The notes: generated by a model from the letters alone, not told the origin. Counted from the stretch's first letter, positions 15,149 through 24,959 are shown. The stretch: 43,359 nt of DNA from Variovorax sp. MHTC-1 (GCF_003984645.1 NZ_RWKI01000028.1:1-43359); one strand, 5' to 3'. Translations and numbers: made by a program.

Positions 15149-15299
15149 AGTAAGATCGACGACGCCGAACTGAAGACGCGACTTGCGACCGAAGCGGCCA
15201 AGGATCCGCAACCCGAGTTGCACATCCGCGGCGACAAGGCGGGCGCGCGAGACCGGCGTACGCAAGATCGGCTTCATCACAGAGCCGGAAGCGAAGTAG
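15149..15299 (+). pseudogene. exbD: ExbD/TolR C-terminal remnant
   Basis: SKIDDAELKTRLATEAAKD then QPELHIRGDKA matches the periplasmic part of ExbD. A deletion and frame change follow, and the typical end GVRKIGFITEPEAK-stop reappears in another frame before 15300. There is no start or membrane helix, so this is a dead fragment. Confidence 0.7.
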
Positions 15300-15346
15300 C
15301 AGGTCCAGTTAGTCTGGAAACTTCTTGCCAACACTAGCGCCCGACG

Positions 15347-15925
15347 TCAACGCAGGATCTGGTCGAGAAATGCGCGGCTGCGCTCATGCCGAGGATTCGT
15401 AAAGAAGCCGTTGGGGGTATTGATCTCCAGCACCCTGCCTTCGTCCATGAATACCACCCGATCGGCCACGCGTCGCGCAAAGCCCATTTCGTGGGTCACG
15501 CACAGCATGGTCATGCCTTCCTCCGCCAGGCTCGCCATGGTATCGAGCACTTCGTTCACCATCTCCGGATCGAGCGCGGAAGTGGGCTCGTCGAACAGCA
15601 TGATGCTGGGGTTCGTGCACAGCGCACGCGCAGTGGCGACGCGCTGTTGCTGGCCACCCGAAAGCTGGCCCGGATACTTGTGCGCGTGCTCGGGAATGCG
15701 CAAGCTGGAGGTAGCTCATCGCCAGTTCCTCGGCCTAGGCCCTGGGCATCTTCTTCGACCAGATCGGCGCCAGCGTGCAGTTGTCCAATACGCTCAGGTG
15801 AGGGAACAGGTTGAACTGCTGGAACACCATGCCGGCATCGCGCCGCACCTCTTCGATGCGCCGCAGGTCATCGTTCAACTCAACGCCGTTGACGCGAATG
15901 CTGCCTTGCTCGTGCCGCTCCAGGA
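15347..15925 (-). pseudogene. Polar amino acid ABC transporter ATPase, truncated and frameshifted
   Basis: The intact C-terminal part (from 15703) has LSGGQQQR, Walker B IMLFDEPTSALDPE and switch His CVTHEMGFARRVADR, as in GlnQ/HisP. Upstream, in other frames with a stop, come the Q-loop MVFQQFNLFPHLSVLDN and LERHEQGSIRVNGVELND. Walker A is absent because the sequence switches to integrase-like DNA near 15930. It is a non-functional remnant. Confidence 0.8.
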
Positions 15926-15929
15926 TTCG

Positions 15930-16225
15930 GCGCCTTGGCCAGCTGATGCGCCTTGGACAGCACCGCGATGCGGTGCACGAGCGTGTTGAGCGCCGGCGCG
16001 CCGAGGCGCGCCTTGTAGCCGTTGGCCACCAGCGCCTGGTCGATGTCCGGCGGCAGCTCGGTCACCAATCCCGTCGACAGGCCGGCCTTGGAATCCGCAT
16101 CCGCTTTGCGCGCGGCGTGGTCGACGATGAACTGGATGGCGACCGGCACCGCAACGGGCATTCGCAGCGCCTGGCCATAGCGCGCGGCGTACCAGGCGCA
16201 CCAGTAGCGCATCGCCGAGGCGTAT
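15930..16225 (-). pseudogene. Tyrosine recombinase fragment (relative of the integrase at 28.1 kb)
   Basis: AMRYWCAWYAARYGQALRMP, then FIVDHAARKADADSK, LPPDIDQALVANGYKARLGAPALNTLVHRIAVLSKAHQLAK. This aligns closely with residues about 70-165 of the full integrase at 28141-29265, also at the DNA level. The catalytic domain is missing. Same orientation, about 12.9 kb away. Confidence 0.85.
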
Positions 16226-16425
16226 TCGTTGAACGCTTTGACGAACCGCGCACTGAGCAGCCGCGCCACCCATTCGCTCTCTGTCACCCACGCTATCGAT
16301 CTCGGCGATGCGGCCTTCTCGCTGCCGGTAGAGTAGTTCCCTGTGTCCACAATCACTGCCGACGCTGTGCTCAGCACTGAGCGGTTGGTGACGACCGACG
16401 GCGAGCCGAAGTTCGAGGCGTTCAT
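16226..16425 (-). pseudogene. NAD(P)-binding oxidoreductase fragment (F420-reductase-like)
   Basis: Across two frames one reads ASAVIVDTGNY, RQREGRIAEID and VTESEWVARLLSARFVKAFNEYA. These resemble the middle of Rossmann-fold NADP/F420-type reductases. They are frameshifted, cut at both ends and fused to the integrase fragment. Confidence 0.45.
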
Positions 16426-16577
16426 TGGTAGACAACGCCGGCAAACCGATTGAGTGCTGGAACATCAGGTACTCTCACGCCGCCATACTCGAGAGAAACG
16501 ACCCCGGCGAGCTGCAGGCGCCTCAATGCACCGCTCACAATCTGGCGAGACACGCCGCACAGCTTTGCGCAAAGATC
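16422..16577 (-). pseudogene. Crp/Fnr-family regulator, C-terminal HTH remnant
   Basis: LCGVSRQIVSGALRRLQLAG, then VVSLEYGGVRVPDVPALNRFAG, is the DNA-recognition helix and wing of a Crp/Fnr protein. The cNMP-binding domain is absent. The homology stops where the DctM-like fragment begins on the other strand. Confidence 0.6.
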
Positions 16578-16860
16578 ATGAACGTGGGCGGCCTGTCCAA
16601 GCGCATCATCGCGCTGGCCCTCGTCGGCCACATCAGGGGCGGGTTGGGCTACGTGGCGATCCTCGCAGCCGTCTTGCTGTCGGCCTTGCCGGGGTCTGCA
16701 GTGGCGGATGCAGCCGCGCTCACCGCGCTGCTTCTGCCGATGATGGTGGCCGCAGGCCACGACAAGGCTCGCTGCGGTGCACTCATCGCGGCCTCGGGCG
16801 TGAGAGGGCAGGTCATCCCGCCGTCGATTGTGGCGGCGCGATTGCGAGCGGCCGATGACC
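16578..16860 (+). pseudogene. TRAP transporter large permease (DctM) fragment
   Basis: GGLSKRIIALALVGHIRGGL, then YVAILAAVLLSALPGSAVADAAALTALLLPMMVAAGHDKARCGALIAASG and VIPPSI, matches the N-terminal third of DctM permeases. The homology is lost at both ends and the frame runs into the antisense of the FAD oxidase. Confidence 0.75.
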
Positions 16861-16889
16861 GCCTTCTGAGGGCCGCAGGACGTACTCGG

Positions 16890-18266
16890 CTACGCAGTCT
16901 GGGCTACAGATTCTGCTGTCGTGGCAGGGGGCACCCAGCTGCGCAGCTTTCCAGGGTTGAGCAGGCCCAGAGGATCGAAGCGGCGCTTGACGCGCACCAC
17001 GGCCGGATCCAGGTTGTTCTGCTTGCCGTCTTCCACGATGTACACGTGGGGGTTGTTGATCTGCACGCCGTGGTCGCGGTAGATCTGCATGATCTGGTTC
17101 AGGCGTTCTTCCGTGGTGTAGCGGATGATCTGCAGGCCGCTGCAGTTGAACGCGCCTTCCTTGGTGCGCAGGAACTCCAGGTGCATCATCACCTCACCCT
17201 TCAGCGCGGCTTCCAGGGCCTTGGCCTGCTCGAGCTTGCGCATGGGGTCGAACCCGCTCTGGATGTAGGTGAGCCCCTTGTCCACCTTCAGCGCATGGAG
17301 CGTGGTGTGGTTCCAGGTGTATTCGATGAGCGTCTTGCGGCTTTTTTCCACCTGGTCCGCGGTCTTGCAGTAGGTGACCTGGCCACCGTGCCGGGCGACC
17401 ATGTCGCGCATGCCCGCCTCTGAGTGCGGTGCCACCAGCACCATCACGGCATGGCAGCCGGGGGGCAGGTGCTCGGCCAGGCTGGCGAAGTAGTCCGGAA
17501 TGGGGGCGGCGAGAAAGCAGACCTCCTTTTTCTCAAGGCCCGGCGCACTGCCGAAACGGTCGGCGAACTCCAGCGCCGCATCGAACTGCGCGAACGTGGC
17601 GATGCATTCGGTCCATGCCACCGCGGGCGTGAGTGCCACCTCCAGTTCCAGCACGATGCCGTTGGTGCCGTAGGTATGGTGCAGCAGCATGGCTTCGGGG
17701 CCGCGCAGCTCCACGATCTGGGGCTCGGCCTCCACGGTCATGGCGCGCACGGCCAGCACGTTGCCGGGGGCTGCCAGCGGTCCGTGGTTGATGGAGCCCG
17801 CGCCGCCGAAGCCGCCACCGAACAGCCCGCCCAGCGTGGCGCTGCGGTAGGTGGAGGGCAGCCAGCGCAACTCCTGTCCCAGTGGCCTGGCCTGTGCGTC
17901 GAAATCTGCGAGCCGGATGCCGGCCTGCGCACGGCCCACGCCGCCGCGCACCCAGCCGAAGCCGTTGTAGCCGCTCAGGTCCAGGATGACGCCGCCGTGC
18001 AGCGGTGTGCTTTGCCCATAGTTGCCTGTGCCGCTGCCGCGCACCGTGATGGGAATACCGGCGCGGGCGCAGGCGGCCACCACGCTGCGGATCTCGTCTT
18101 CGGTGCGCGGGCGCACGGCGATGTCACCGCGCTTGCCCGCCAGGTCGCGCTTGAGCACGGGGCTGAACCAGGCGAAGTCCTGCGAAAGCCGGCCTACGCG
18201 CAGCGGGTCGGCAATCCAGTCGAGGTCACGCAACAGGTCGGGCAATTGGTGGGCGGTAGGGGTCAT
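16890..18266 (-). CDS. FAD-linked oxidase (GlcD/FAD_binding_4 type)
   Basis: 458 aa, full length for the family. The PCMH-type FAD-binding domain is in the first half (VRPRTEDEIRSVVAACARAGIPITVRGSGTGNYGQ, then RSATLGGLFGGGFGGAGSINHG), with a C-terminal substrate cap ending FDPLGLLNPGKL. Relatives oxidise hydroxy acids, sugars and heterocycles. It is the last gene of the operon, 90 nt after the ABC permease with a strong stem-loop between. Its role in the pathway is probably oxidation of an imported heterocycle or its breakdown product (inference). Confidence 0.85.
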   Translation of the reverse strand: MTPTAHQLPDLLRDLDWIADPLRVGRLSQDFAWFSPVLKRDLAGKRGDIAVRPRTEDEIRSVVAACARAGIPITVRGSGTGNYGQSTPLHGGVILDLSGYNGFGWVRGGVGRAQAGIRLADFDAQARPLGQELRWLPSTYRSATLGGLFGGGFGGAGSINHGPLAAPGNVLAVRAMTVEAEPQIVELRGPEAMLLHHTYGTNGIVLELEVALTPAVAWTECIATFAQFDAALEFADRFGSAPGLEKKEVCFLAAPIPDYFASLAEHLPPGCHAVMVLVAPHSEAGMRDMVARHGGQVTYCKTADQVEKSRKTLIEYTWNHTTLHALKVDKGLTYIQSGFDPMRKLEQAKALEAALKGEVMMHLEFLRTKEGAFNCSGLQIIRYTTEERLNQIMQIYRDHGVQINNPHVYIVEDGKQNNLDPAVVRVKRRFDPLGLLNPGKLRSWVPPATTAESVAQTA

Positions 18267-18305
18267 GGTGCTGTCTCCTGTGGGAGGGCGGTGAAGGCGA
18301 AGGAG

Positions 18306-18345
18306 TCCCCCACATCGCCCGCGGGCGAAGTCCAGGTGTGGGGGA
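18306..18345. other. Nested stem-loop between permease and FAD oxidase genes
   Basis: The outer stem TCCCCCACA / TGTGGGGGA (18306-18314 and 18337-18345) encloses a perfect 14-bp palindrome TCGCCCGCGGGCGA (18315-18328). It could damp transcription or protect mRNA inside the operon. There is no T run. Confidence 0.5.
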
Positions 18346-18356
18346 GGGGCAGGGGT

Positions 18357-19249
18357 CTAGTCTTGCGAGTTCTCGCTGGCATGCCAGCCGCCCAGCGCCA
18401 GTCGCGTGAGCCAGGCCATCAGCACGAACAGCGCGACGCCGGTGAGCGAAATCAGCAACAGGGCGGCAAACATGCGCGGGATGTTGAGCTGAAAGCCGGC
18501 CTGCAGGATCTGGTAGGCCAGGCCTGCGCCCGTGCCACCCGTGCCTGCGACGAACTCGGCCACTACGGCGCCGATCAATGCCAGGCCGCAGGAGATGCGC
18601 AGCCCGCCGAAGAAGCAGGGCAGCGCGCTCGGGATGCGCAGGCGCAGCAGCGTCTGCAGCCGTGTGGCGCGGTTGAGCTTGAAGTAGCTTTGCAGGTCGG
18701 GCTCCACGCTGCGCAGGCCCAGCGTGGTGTTGCTGATGATGGGGAACAGGGCCACCAGCGCGGCGCAGATCACCATGGAGGCCGTCGGGTCCTTCACCCA
18801 GATGATGATGAGCGGCGCCACCGCCACGATGGGCGTGACCTGCAGCAGCACGGCATAGGGGAACAGGGCGGTCTCGATGCGCTTGCTCTGCACGAACAGG
18901 AACGAGATCAACACCCCTGCCACCGTGGCCACGCCAAAGGCCAGCACCGTGATCTTGACGGTGACCCAGAGCGAGGCGCCCAGGGCGGCCCAGTCGGTGA
19001 GCAGGGTCTTCATCATCAGCAGCGGCGATGGCACCAGGTAGGGCGGCAGCTCCAGGCCGGTGACCAGCCCCTGCCACAGTGCGATCAGCACCAGGCCGAC
19101 CAGCAGCGGGTAGACCACGCGCTGCACGCGGGGCTGCGCCATGAGCGGTGTGCGCCGTGCTGCGGCCCTGGGCGGGGCCGCTGCACGGGACGGCGGTGCG
19201 CTGCGCGCAGCGATGGGTGCGGCCGCGGGAGCGGTTGGAAATGGCGTGC

Positions 19250-19253
<4 letters not shown>
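18357..19253 (-). CDS. ABC transporter permease (SsuC/TauC-like)
   Basis: 298 aa from the ATG at 19253, after an Ala/Pro-rich cytoplasmic tail of ~35 residues. Six or so hydrophobic segments and the EAA-type loop region (LNRATRLQTLLRLRIPSALPCFFGGLRISCGLALIGAVVAEF) define a BPD_transp_1 permease of the nitrate/sulfonate/taurine/pyrimidine-precursor class. It overlaps the ATPase gene by 4 nt. Confidence 0.9.
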
Positions 19254-20086
<833 letters not shown>

Positions 20087-20088
20087 GG

Positions 20089-21081
20089 TCAGGGCAGAAC
20101 CTTGAGGTCCTTGACGAAGCTGGTGGTGTAGGTGTCGGCCAGCTTGACCTTGGCGGGATCGATCAGCTTGGCGTCCACCAGGAAGTCGTAGCTCGCTTTG
20201 GCGCGGGCGTCGGTCATGATGCCGATGCCCATCGTCGCGGCGTCGCCCCCGGTGGCCATGCCCATTTCCTTGAGCTTGGCCACGCTGTAGGCCAGCTGCT
20301 CGTCGGTCATGTTGGGGTTGTCCTTCTTGATGAGCGCATTGGCGGGAGCCGGGTCGGCCAGGTAGCTCTTCCAGCCTTCCATCGAGGCCTTCACGAACGA
20401 GGCCACGGCGGCATTGCGCTCCTTGACGGTCTTTTCCATGCACGAGATCGTGGTGGCGTAGGCGGGGTAGCCCTGGTCGCTGAACATCAGCGTGTTGGCC
20501 TTCACGCCCGCCTTGGCAATGGCAAAGGGCTCGGACGTCAGGTAGCCCTGCTGGGCCGTGTTCTTGTCGGCCACGAAGGGCTGGATGTTGAAGGTGTAGG
20601 GGCGGGTCTGCGCATCGGTGAAGCCGTACTTGGCCTTCAGCCAGGGCCAGTAGCCGCGCTGGGCCGACGAGGCGATCAGGATGGTCTTGCCCTTGAGGTC
20701 CTCGAACTTCTTCACGTCGTCGTGGGCGATGAGTACCTGGGGGTCTTTCTGGAACACGGCCGCGACGTTCACCACGGGCACGCCGCCTTCACGCATCTGA
20801 ATCATCTGCAGGTCGCTGGAGCCCATCACGCACTCGGCCTGGCCGGCCGCCATCATCTGGACGATGTTGACCTGCGGGCCGCCCATCTTGATGGTCACGT
20901 CCAGGCCGTACTTCTTGTACAGGCCCGTGGCCACAGCCTGGTAGAAGCCGCCATGCTCGGCCTGTGCGTACCAGTTGGTCATGTAGGTGAACTTTTCCTG
21001 TGCGTGGGCCGCGCCCATGACACCAAGACCGAGCAGCACGGCTGCACCAAGTTTGGAAAGGCGGGAGGCAGTCTTCATCAT
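20089..21081 (-). CDS. ABC transporter substrate-binding protein (NMT1/THI5-like)
   Basis: 330 aa with a signal peptide (hydrophobic LGAAVLLGLGVMGAAHAQ, cut after AHA). The mature protein begins FTYMTNWYAQAEHGGFYQAVATGLYKKYGLDV, the start of the NMT1/SsuA-type periplasmic fold whose members bind hydroxymethylpyrimidine, sulfonates or aromatic acids. It is the recognition part of the importer. Together with the RutR-like regulator it favours a pyrimidine-like ligand (inference). Confidence 0.9.
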   Translation of the reverse strand: MMKTASRLSKLGAAVLLGLGVMGAAHAQEKFTYMTNWYAQAEHGGFYQAVATGLYKKYGLDVTIKMGGPQVNIVQMMAAGQAECVMGSSDLQMIQMREGGVPVVNVAAVFQKDPQVLIAHDDVKKFEDLKGKTILIASSAQRGYWPWLKAKYGFTDAQTRPYTFNIQPFVADKNTAQQGYLTSEPFAIAKAGVKANTLMFSDQGYPAYATTISCMEKTVKERNAAVASFVKASMEGWKSYLADPAPANALIKKDNPNMTDEQLAYSVAKLKEMGMATGGDAATMGIGIMTDARAKASYDFLVDAKLIDPAKVKLADTYTTSFVKDLKVLP

Positions 21082-21144
21082 GGCAAGGCTCCGGTGGGGT
21101 GGTTGGAGAGGAAATGAAAGTGGCTTGCAGGCGGTGGGCAGTTT

Positions 21145-22008
21145 TCATGCCCGGCTGGACGAGTGCTCCACGTGGCCCGTGTGGCTGGCACGGCCCCAGG
21201 TGGGCTCTGGGCGTGCGGCCCACTGCAGGTGGTGCAGCTCCGTGATGGCGGCGGCCCAGCTCACGGCCAGCGAATCGAGGATGGCGTGGCCCTGCTCGGC
21301 CGTGGCGGGCAGCGGGTCGCCGATGATGCCGCTGGGCCCGAAGTCGCGCGCGCTCCAGGCGCAGGCAGGCCGGCCATCGGGCGAGAGCAGGGGCGACTCG
21401 AAGACGGGCGGGTAGTTGACCACCGCGCGCTCCATGTGCACGGTGTCGGGCGCCAGCGCCAGCATCAGCGCCGTCTCGGCATGGCCTGCGTGCATGGCCA
21501 GCTTCTTTTCCTTGTCCGACAGGTACTGGCCCGCCACGTGCGGCACGCGCCAGGTGAAGCTGGGCACCACGATGAAGTCGCCATGGCGCAGGCGCAGTTC
21601 GCGGGCGCACATCTCCATCACCTGCGGCTGGCCGCCATGGCCGTTGACGAACAGCAGCTTGCGAAACCCCGCGCGGTACACGGACTCGCCCACCTCGTTC
21701 ATGGTGGCCAGCAGGGTCTCGCCGCTCAGGGTGACGGTGCCCGGAAAGTGCAGGTGCTCCTCCGACTTGCCGTAGGTGATGGGGGCCATGGCAAAGGCCG
21801 GCACCTCGGCCGGCAGGCGGTCCAGCGCATGGCCCACCACGCCCGCGCTGATCACCGTGTCCACCGCGCATGGCAGGTGGGGGCCGTGCTGCTCGGTGGC
21901 GCCGGTCGGCAAAACGATGACGATGTTCTCCTTGTCCGGCAGGTCGACGATCTCGGTCCAGCTCAGGTAGGGCAGGTAGCGGTGGGGCGGGTTGTAGCCG
22001 TGCAGCAT
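21145..22008 (-). CDS. Creatininase-family amidohydrolase
   Basis: 287 aa, normal length. Metal-site motifs are TGATEQHGPHLP, a VDT at the next ligand, NGHGGQPQVMEM and HAGHAETALML. The family opens cyclic amides or imides, or removes formamide-like groups (creatinine amidohydrolase, ArfB, MftE). It sits 63 nt before the binding-protein gene and could hydrolyse a lactam-like ring intermediate. Confidence 0.88.
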   Translation of the reverse strand: MLHGYNPPHRYLPYLSWTEIVDLPDKENIVIVLPTGATEQHGPHLPCAVDTVISAGVVGHALDRLPAEVPAFAMAPITYGKSEEHLHFPGTVTLSGETLLATMNEVGESVYRAGFRKLLFVNGHGGQPQVMEMCARELRLRHGDFIVVPSFTWRVPHVAGQYLSDKEKKLAMHAGHAETALMLALAPDTVHMERAVVNYPPVFESPLLSPDGRPACAWSARDFGPSGIIGDPLPATAEQGHAILDSLAVSWAAAITELHHLQWAARPEPTWGRASHTGHVEHSSSRA

Positions 22009-22059
22009 GGGGCGGGTCTTTCTTGAAGGCGATGCGGTGCGGGAAGGCGGGCGGCGCGG

Positions 22060-22530
22060 TCAGCGCTGCGGCAGCCAGGCAGTGGCTTCCACCTCGATGA
22101 GGATGTCGGGCGTGGGCAGCATGCCGCTGACTTCCACCACGGTGGAAGCCGGTGGCTCGCCCGGAAAGAACAGCTTGCGCACCCGGCTGTATTGGGGAAA
22201 GTGGTCCAGGTTCTTGAAGTACTGCACCAGTTTGATCACGTCCGACATCTGCCCGCCAGCAGCCTCGATGGTCTGGCGGATGCGGTCCAGCACATACCAG
22301 CTCTGTGCGAGGACCGGCCCCTCCTTGATGTCGCAGCTGAATTCGCCCGTGCGGCCGATCAGCGTGGCCGCCTCGTCAGGTATATCGGCATAGCCGCGCA
22401 CGATGTGGCTGGCCGCCGGGTCGACCGCAATGATCCCGGACAGGAACACCATGTCCCCCGCACGTCGCCACGCGGCGTAGCGGGCCAGGGGCTGGGCGAT
22501 GCCCGGGGTAGTGGGTGCGGGGGCGCTCAT
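22060..22530 (-). CDS. RidA/YjgF-family protein
   Basis: 156 aa, YjgF/RutC fold: MVFLSGIIAVDP near the start, VLDRIRQTIEAAGG in the middle and FFPGEPPASTVVEVSGMLPTPDILIEVEATAWLP at the end, which is the conserved core. Members hydrolyse imine/enamine or aminoacrylate intermediates; RutC does so in uracil breakdown. Its start overlaps the amidohydrolase stop by 4 nt. Confidence 0.9.
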   Translation of the reverse strand: MSAPAPTTPGIAQPLARYAAWRRAGDMVFLSGIIAVDPAASHIVRGYADIPDEAATLIGRTGEFSCDIKEGPVLAQSWYVLDRIRQTIEAAGGQMSDVIKLVQYFKNLDHFPQYSRVRKLFFPGEPPASTVVEVSGMLPTPDILIEVEATAWLPQR

Positions 22531-23861
22531 GCGATGCTTTTTGCAGGGGTGTGGGTAGGAGTGCTGGGGTGGGTGTCAGCCACGTGCCATGCGGCGCTGG
22601 CATGGCCACTGGCCACCCGGCCCTGGCGCAGCACCACGCGGGGCTGCGTGCGCGAAGGAAAGCCCCAGCAGTCCGCCTGGTTGAAGACGATCAGGTCGGA
22701 CGCACTGCCGGGCTGCAGCGGCAGTGCGTCCGGGCCGCGGCGCAGCCAGTCGGTGCGGCACAGCGATTCGGACCAGCGGTCGAACGGTGCTTCGAGCTGC
22801 GCGGCAAGCACGCCGGAAGCCAGGGCTTCGAGTGGATCGAAGCTGCCCACGGGGCAAAAAGGGTCCTGCACGTTGTCGCTGGCCACCAGCACCGGGATGC
22901 CGCGCGCATGCGCTTCCTTGATCAGGGTGAGGCCGCGCTGGCGAGGTGTTCGGCCGGTGGTGGCGTCCTGCAGCAACAGGTTGGTGATGGGCAGGGTGAC
23001 CAGGGTGATGGGACTGCGCGCCACCGCATCGAGGGTCGCCAGCGCCGTCGCCTCGTCCTGCGCGGCCAGCGCACAGGTGTGGCCGCAGACCACGTGGCCT
23101 TCGAAGCGCAGCTCCTGCAACAGCGCGGCTGTGGTGGCGAGGCCCAGCGCGCCGGGGTGCAGTTCCTCGTCCACGTGCAGGTCCACGTTCAGGCCCTGAC
23201 GCTGCGCGGCATCGAACAGGTGGCGGAGGGCCCGCGGGTTCCAGTTGGTCGAGTGCACGAAGCCGCCCAACAGGGCGCCGGGCCCGCTCTGGGCCACGGT
23301 GCGTGCCAGGTGCATGGCGGCGCTGCGCTCGGTGTACAGGTGCAGCGGGATCAGGCCCACGCGCTCCAGCGTGATGCGGCCGGTCCATTCCTGCGCGAGC
23401 TCGCGCAGCACGTTCCACGCCAGGGGCTGGGCCTCTGGCTCCCACCAGTCGCAGTGCGTGCGCAGGTGCACCACGCCGGCGTCATAGGCCCATTGCAGGG
23501 CGCGGCTGGCGCGGGCGTGGATGTCGGCCTCCGTCCAGTCCTGGCGGTCCACCATCATGGCTTCGATGGCGCCCAGCAGGCCGGGTTTCACCGTGCCCAT
23601 GCGCGGCAGGGTGAAGGCCTTGTCAAGGTGCGTGTGGGCGTCGACCAGGCCCGGCAGAACCAGGGCGCCACCCACGTCCCAGGTGGCGCCCGCAGGCAGG
23701 GGGCGCGCCGGGTCGTGCGGGACCTTGCCCCGCATGCGGCCCTGGGCCCAGTGCAGATCGGCCAGCGCTGGCTGGCCGCCGCTGGCGGGCCATTGCCGGG
23801 GCAGCAGCCAGCGGGGCAGGCGGGCGCGGACGATGTGGTCGGGGGCGTTGGATACGTGCAT
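22527..23861 (-). CDS. Cytosine-deaminase-like amidohydrolase
   Basis: 444 aa of the amidohydrolase superfamily. Metal ligands: VDAHTHLDKAF (His76, His78), DLHVDEELHPG, CGHTCAL and the Asp of ASDNVQDPF, which resembles the cytosine deaminase/isoguanine deaminase group (zinc or iron). It probably deaminates an exocyclic amine on a ring. The C-terminus reaches into the ridA start (4-nt overlap), so the two are coupled. Confidence 0.87.
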   Translation of the reverse strand: MHVSNAPDHIVRARLPRWLLPRQWPASGGQPALADLHWAQGRMRGKVPHDPARPLPAGATWDVGGALVLPGLVDAHTHLDKAFTLPRMGTVKPGLLGAIEAMMVDRQDWTEADIHARASRALQWAYDAGVVHLRTHCDWWEPEAQPLAWNVLRELAQEWTGRITLERVGLIPLHLYTERSAAMHLARTVAQSGPGALLGGFVHSTNWNPRALRHLFDAAQRQGLNVDLHVDEELHPGALGLATTAALLQELRFEGHVVCGHTCALAAQDEATALATLDAVARSPITLVTLPITNLLLQDATTGRTPRQRGLTLIKEAHARGIPVLVASDNVQDPFCPVGSFDPLEALASGVLAAQLEAPFDRWSESLCRTDWLRRGPDALPLQPGSASDLIVFNQADCWGFPSRTQPRVVLRQGRVASGHASAAWHVADTHPSTPTHTPAKSIA

Positions 23862-23870
23862 GCCGATCCC

Positions 23871-24458
23871 TCAGGCAAAGCGCGCCATGGCCTGGCCAAC
23901 GCGGGCCTTGAAGGCTTCCAGGCGCGGGGGCGTGGCCACGTTCATGTGGTAGCAGGCGTGGTAGTCCACGCGGGCCTTGCCGCCCGTGAGCAGGCGCATG
24001 TAGCGCGTGACGGACTTGCGCGGCGGGTCGCCCATGAGCAGGGCCGTCCAGCGCGGGCGGCCATAGGTGACCACCGCCGAGATGCGCTTGATGTGCGTGA
24101 GCGAGGGCTTCACGTTGTGCGGATCGCTGATGTCGAAGGCCACGCCTGGCATCAGCACGCGGTCGAAAAAGCCCTTGAGCATGGCCGGCATGCCGAAGCA
24201 CCAGGTGGGAAAGCAGAACACCACGGCCTCGGCGCACAGCAGGCGGTTCACATAGCCCTGGACCGGCAGCCGGTTGTTCGGCACCTCGTGGTAGCCCAGG
24301 CGCTCCTCGCGGCTCAGCACGGGGCTGAAGTCCTCGGCATACAGGTCGCAGTCGTCCACCTCGTGGCCGGCCAAGCGCAGGTTGCGCACCACCTCGGCAT
24401 GCAGGGCCGCGTTGTAGCTGGTTTCCACCGGGTGGCAATAGATCACGAGGATGCGCAT
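23871..24458 (-). CDS. NAD(P)H oxidoreductase, flavodoxin-2 (KefF/MdaB-like)
   Basis: 195 aa from the ATG at 24458: MRILVIYCHPVETSYNAAL is the canonical start with the FMN/FAD phosphate loop. LLCAEAVVFCFPTWCFGMPAMLKGFFDRVLMPG matches the family core. Such enzymes reduce quinones or supply reduced flavin. It lies 9 nt before the amidohydrolase gene and 23 nt after the ferredoxin. It may pair with the ferredoxin as an electron supply (inference). Confidence 0.88.
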   Translation of the reverse strand: MRILVIYCHPVETSYNAALHAEVVRNLRLAGHEVDDCDLYAEDFSPVLSREERLGYHEVPNNRLPVQGYVNRLLCAEAVVFCFPTWCFGMPAMLKGFFDRVLMPGVAFDISDPHNVKPSLTHIKRISAVVTYGRPRWTALLMGDPPRKSVTRYMRLLTGGKARVDYHACYHMNVATPPRLEAFKARVGQAMARFA

Positions 24459-24481
24459 TGCGGGTGCTCTGCCAAACGGAG

Positions 24482-24784
24482 TCAGAGGTCGAGCGTGAGA
24501 GTCGGGCCATGGCTGCGCGCGCAGCACACGGCCACATGGGTCAGTTGCTCGTCGGTACTCAGGCAGCTGTCGCGGTGGTCGGGCTCGCCGTCGAGCCAGC
24601 GAGTGACGCAGGTGCCGCACACGCCTTGTTCGCACAGGGTGTCGATGGCCACGCCGGCGAGTAGCAGCACGTCAGCCATGCTTTCACCGGGCTCTACGGG
24701 CAGCCGCATCTGGCTGCGCGCGAGCACCAGTTCAAAGGCCTGTTCAGTGGCAGGCAGGGGAGTTGCCGTGGCAGGAATTTGCAT
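24482..24784 (-). CDS. Stand-alone plant-type [2Fe-2S] ferredoxin
   Basis: 100 aa. The cluster ligands are CEQGVCGTC plus the Cys of RDSCL, with GEPDHRDSCL as in the C-terminal domain of VanB-type oxygenase reductases. The flavin/NAD domains of such reductases are absent, so this is a separated ferredoxin. It is the first gene of the nine-gene operon, directly behind a RutR-type operator. No matching oxygenase is encoded in the operon. Confidence 0.85.
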   Translation of the reverse strand: MQIPATATPLPATEQAFELVLARSQMRLPVEPGESMADVLLLAGVAIDTLCEQGVCGTCVTRWLDGEPDHRDSCLSTDEQLTHVAVCCARSHGPTLTLDL

Positions 24785-24785
24785 T

Positions 24786-24816
24786 TTTGACCATTCGATT
24801 TGATCGATTGGTCAAA
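24786..24816. promoter_or_regulatory. RutR-type operator ahead of the heterocycle operon
   Basis: A 31-bp imperfect palindrome with outer halves TTTGACCA and TGGTCAAA. Within it TTGATCGATTGGTCAA (24800-24815) matches the RutR consensus TTGACCA-N2-TGGTCAA at 12 of 14 defined positions. It starts 1 nt upstream of the ferredoxin ATG and lies 144 nt from the tetR gene end. The remainder of 24817-24959 holds nothing recognised. Confidence 0.7.
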
Positions 24817-24959
24817 CTATGCAAGCGGTGTGCCAGTGTTGCCTGGCAACGCTCTGGATCGACCGGGGCACTTCAGGCCACCTATTCGGGCGCTCGCCTT
24901 TGAGTCGAGAATTGCCGGGCTGTGGGCGGACCTGCCGCGCACGGAACGTTGGGGGTGGC

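Noticed and set aside
15930..16425. A working second integrase
   Set aside because: It lacks the catalytic domain and is fused to an unrelated oxidoreductase piece.
22515..24803. 762-aa plus-strand open frame
   Set aside because: Antisense to the amidohydrolase, oxidoreductase and ferredoxin genes, which have intact catalytic motifs.
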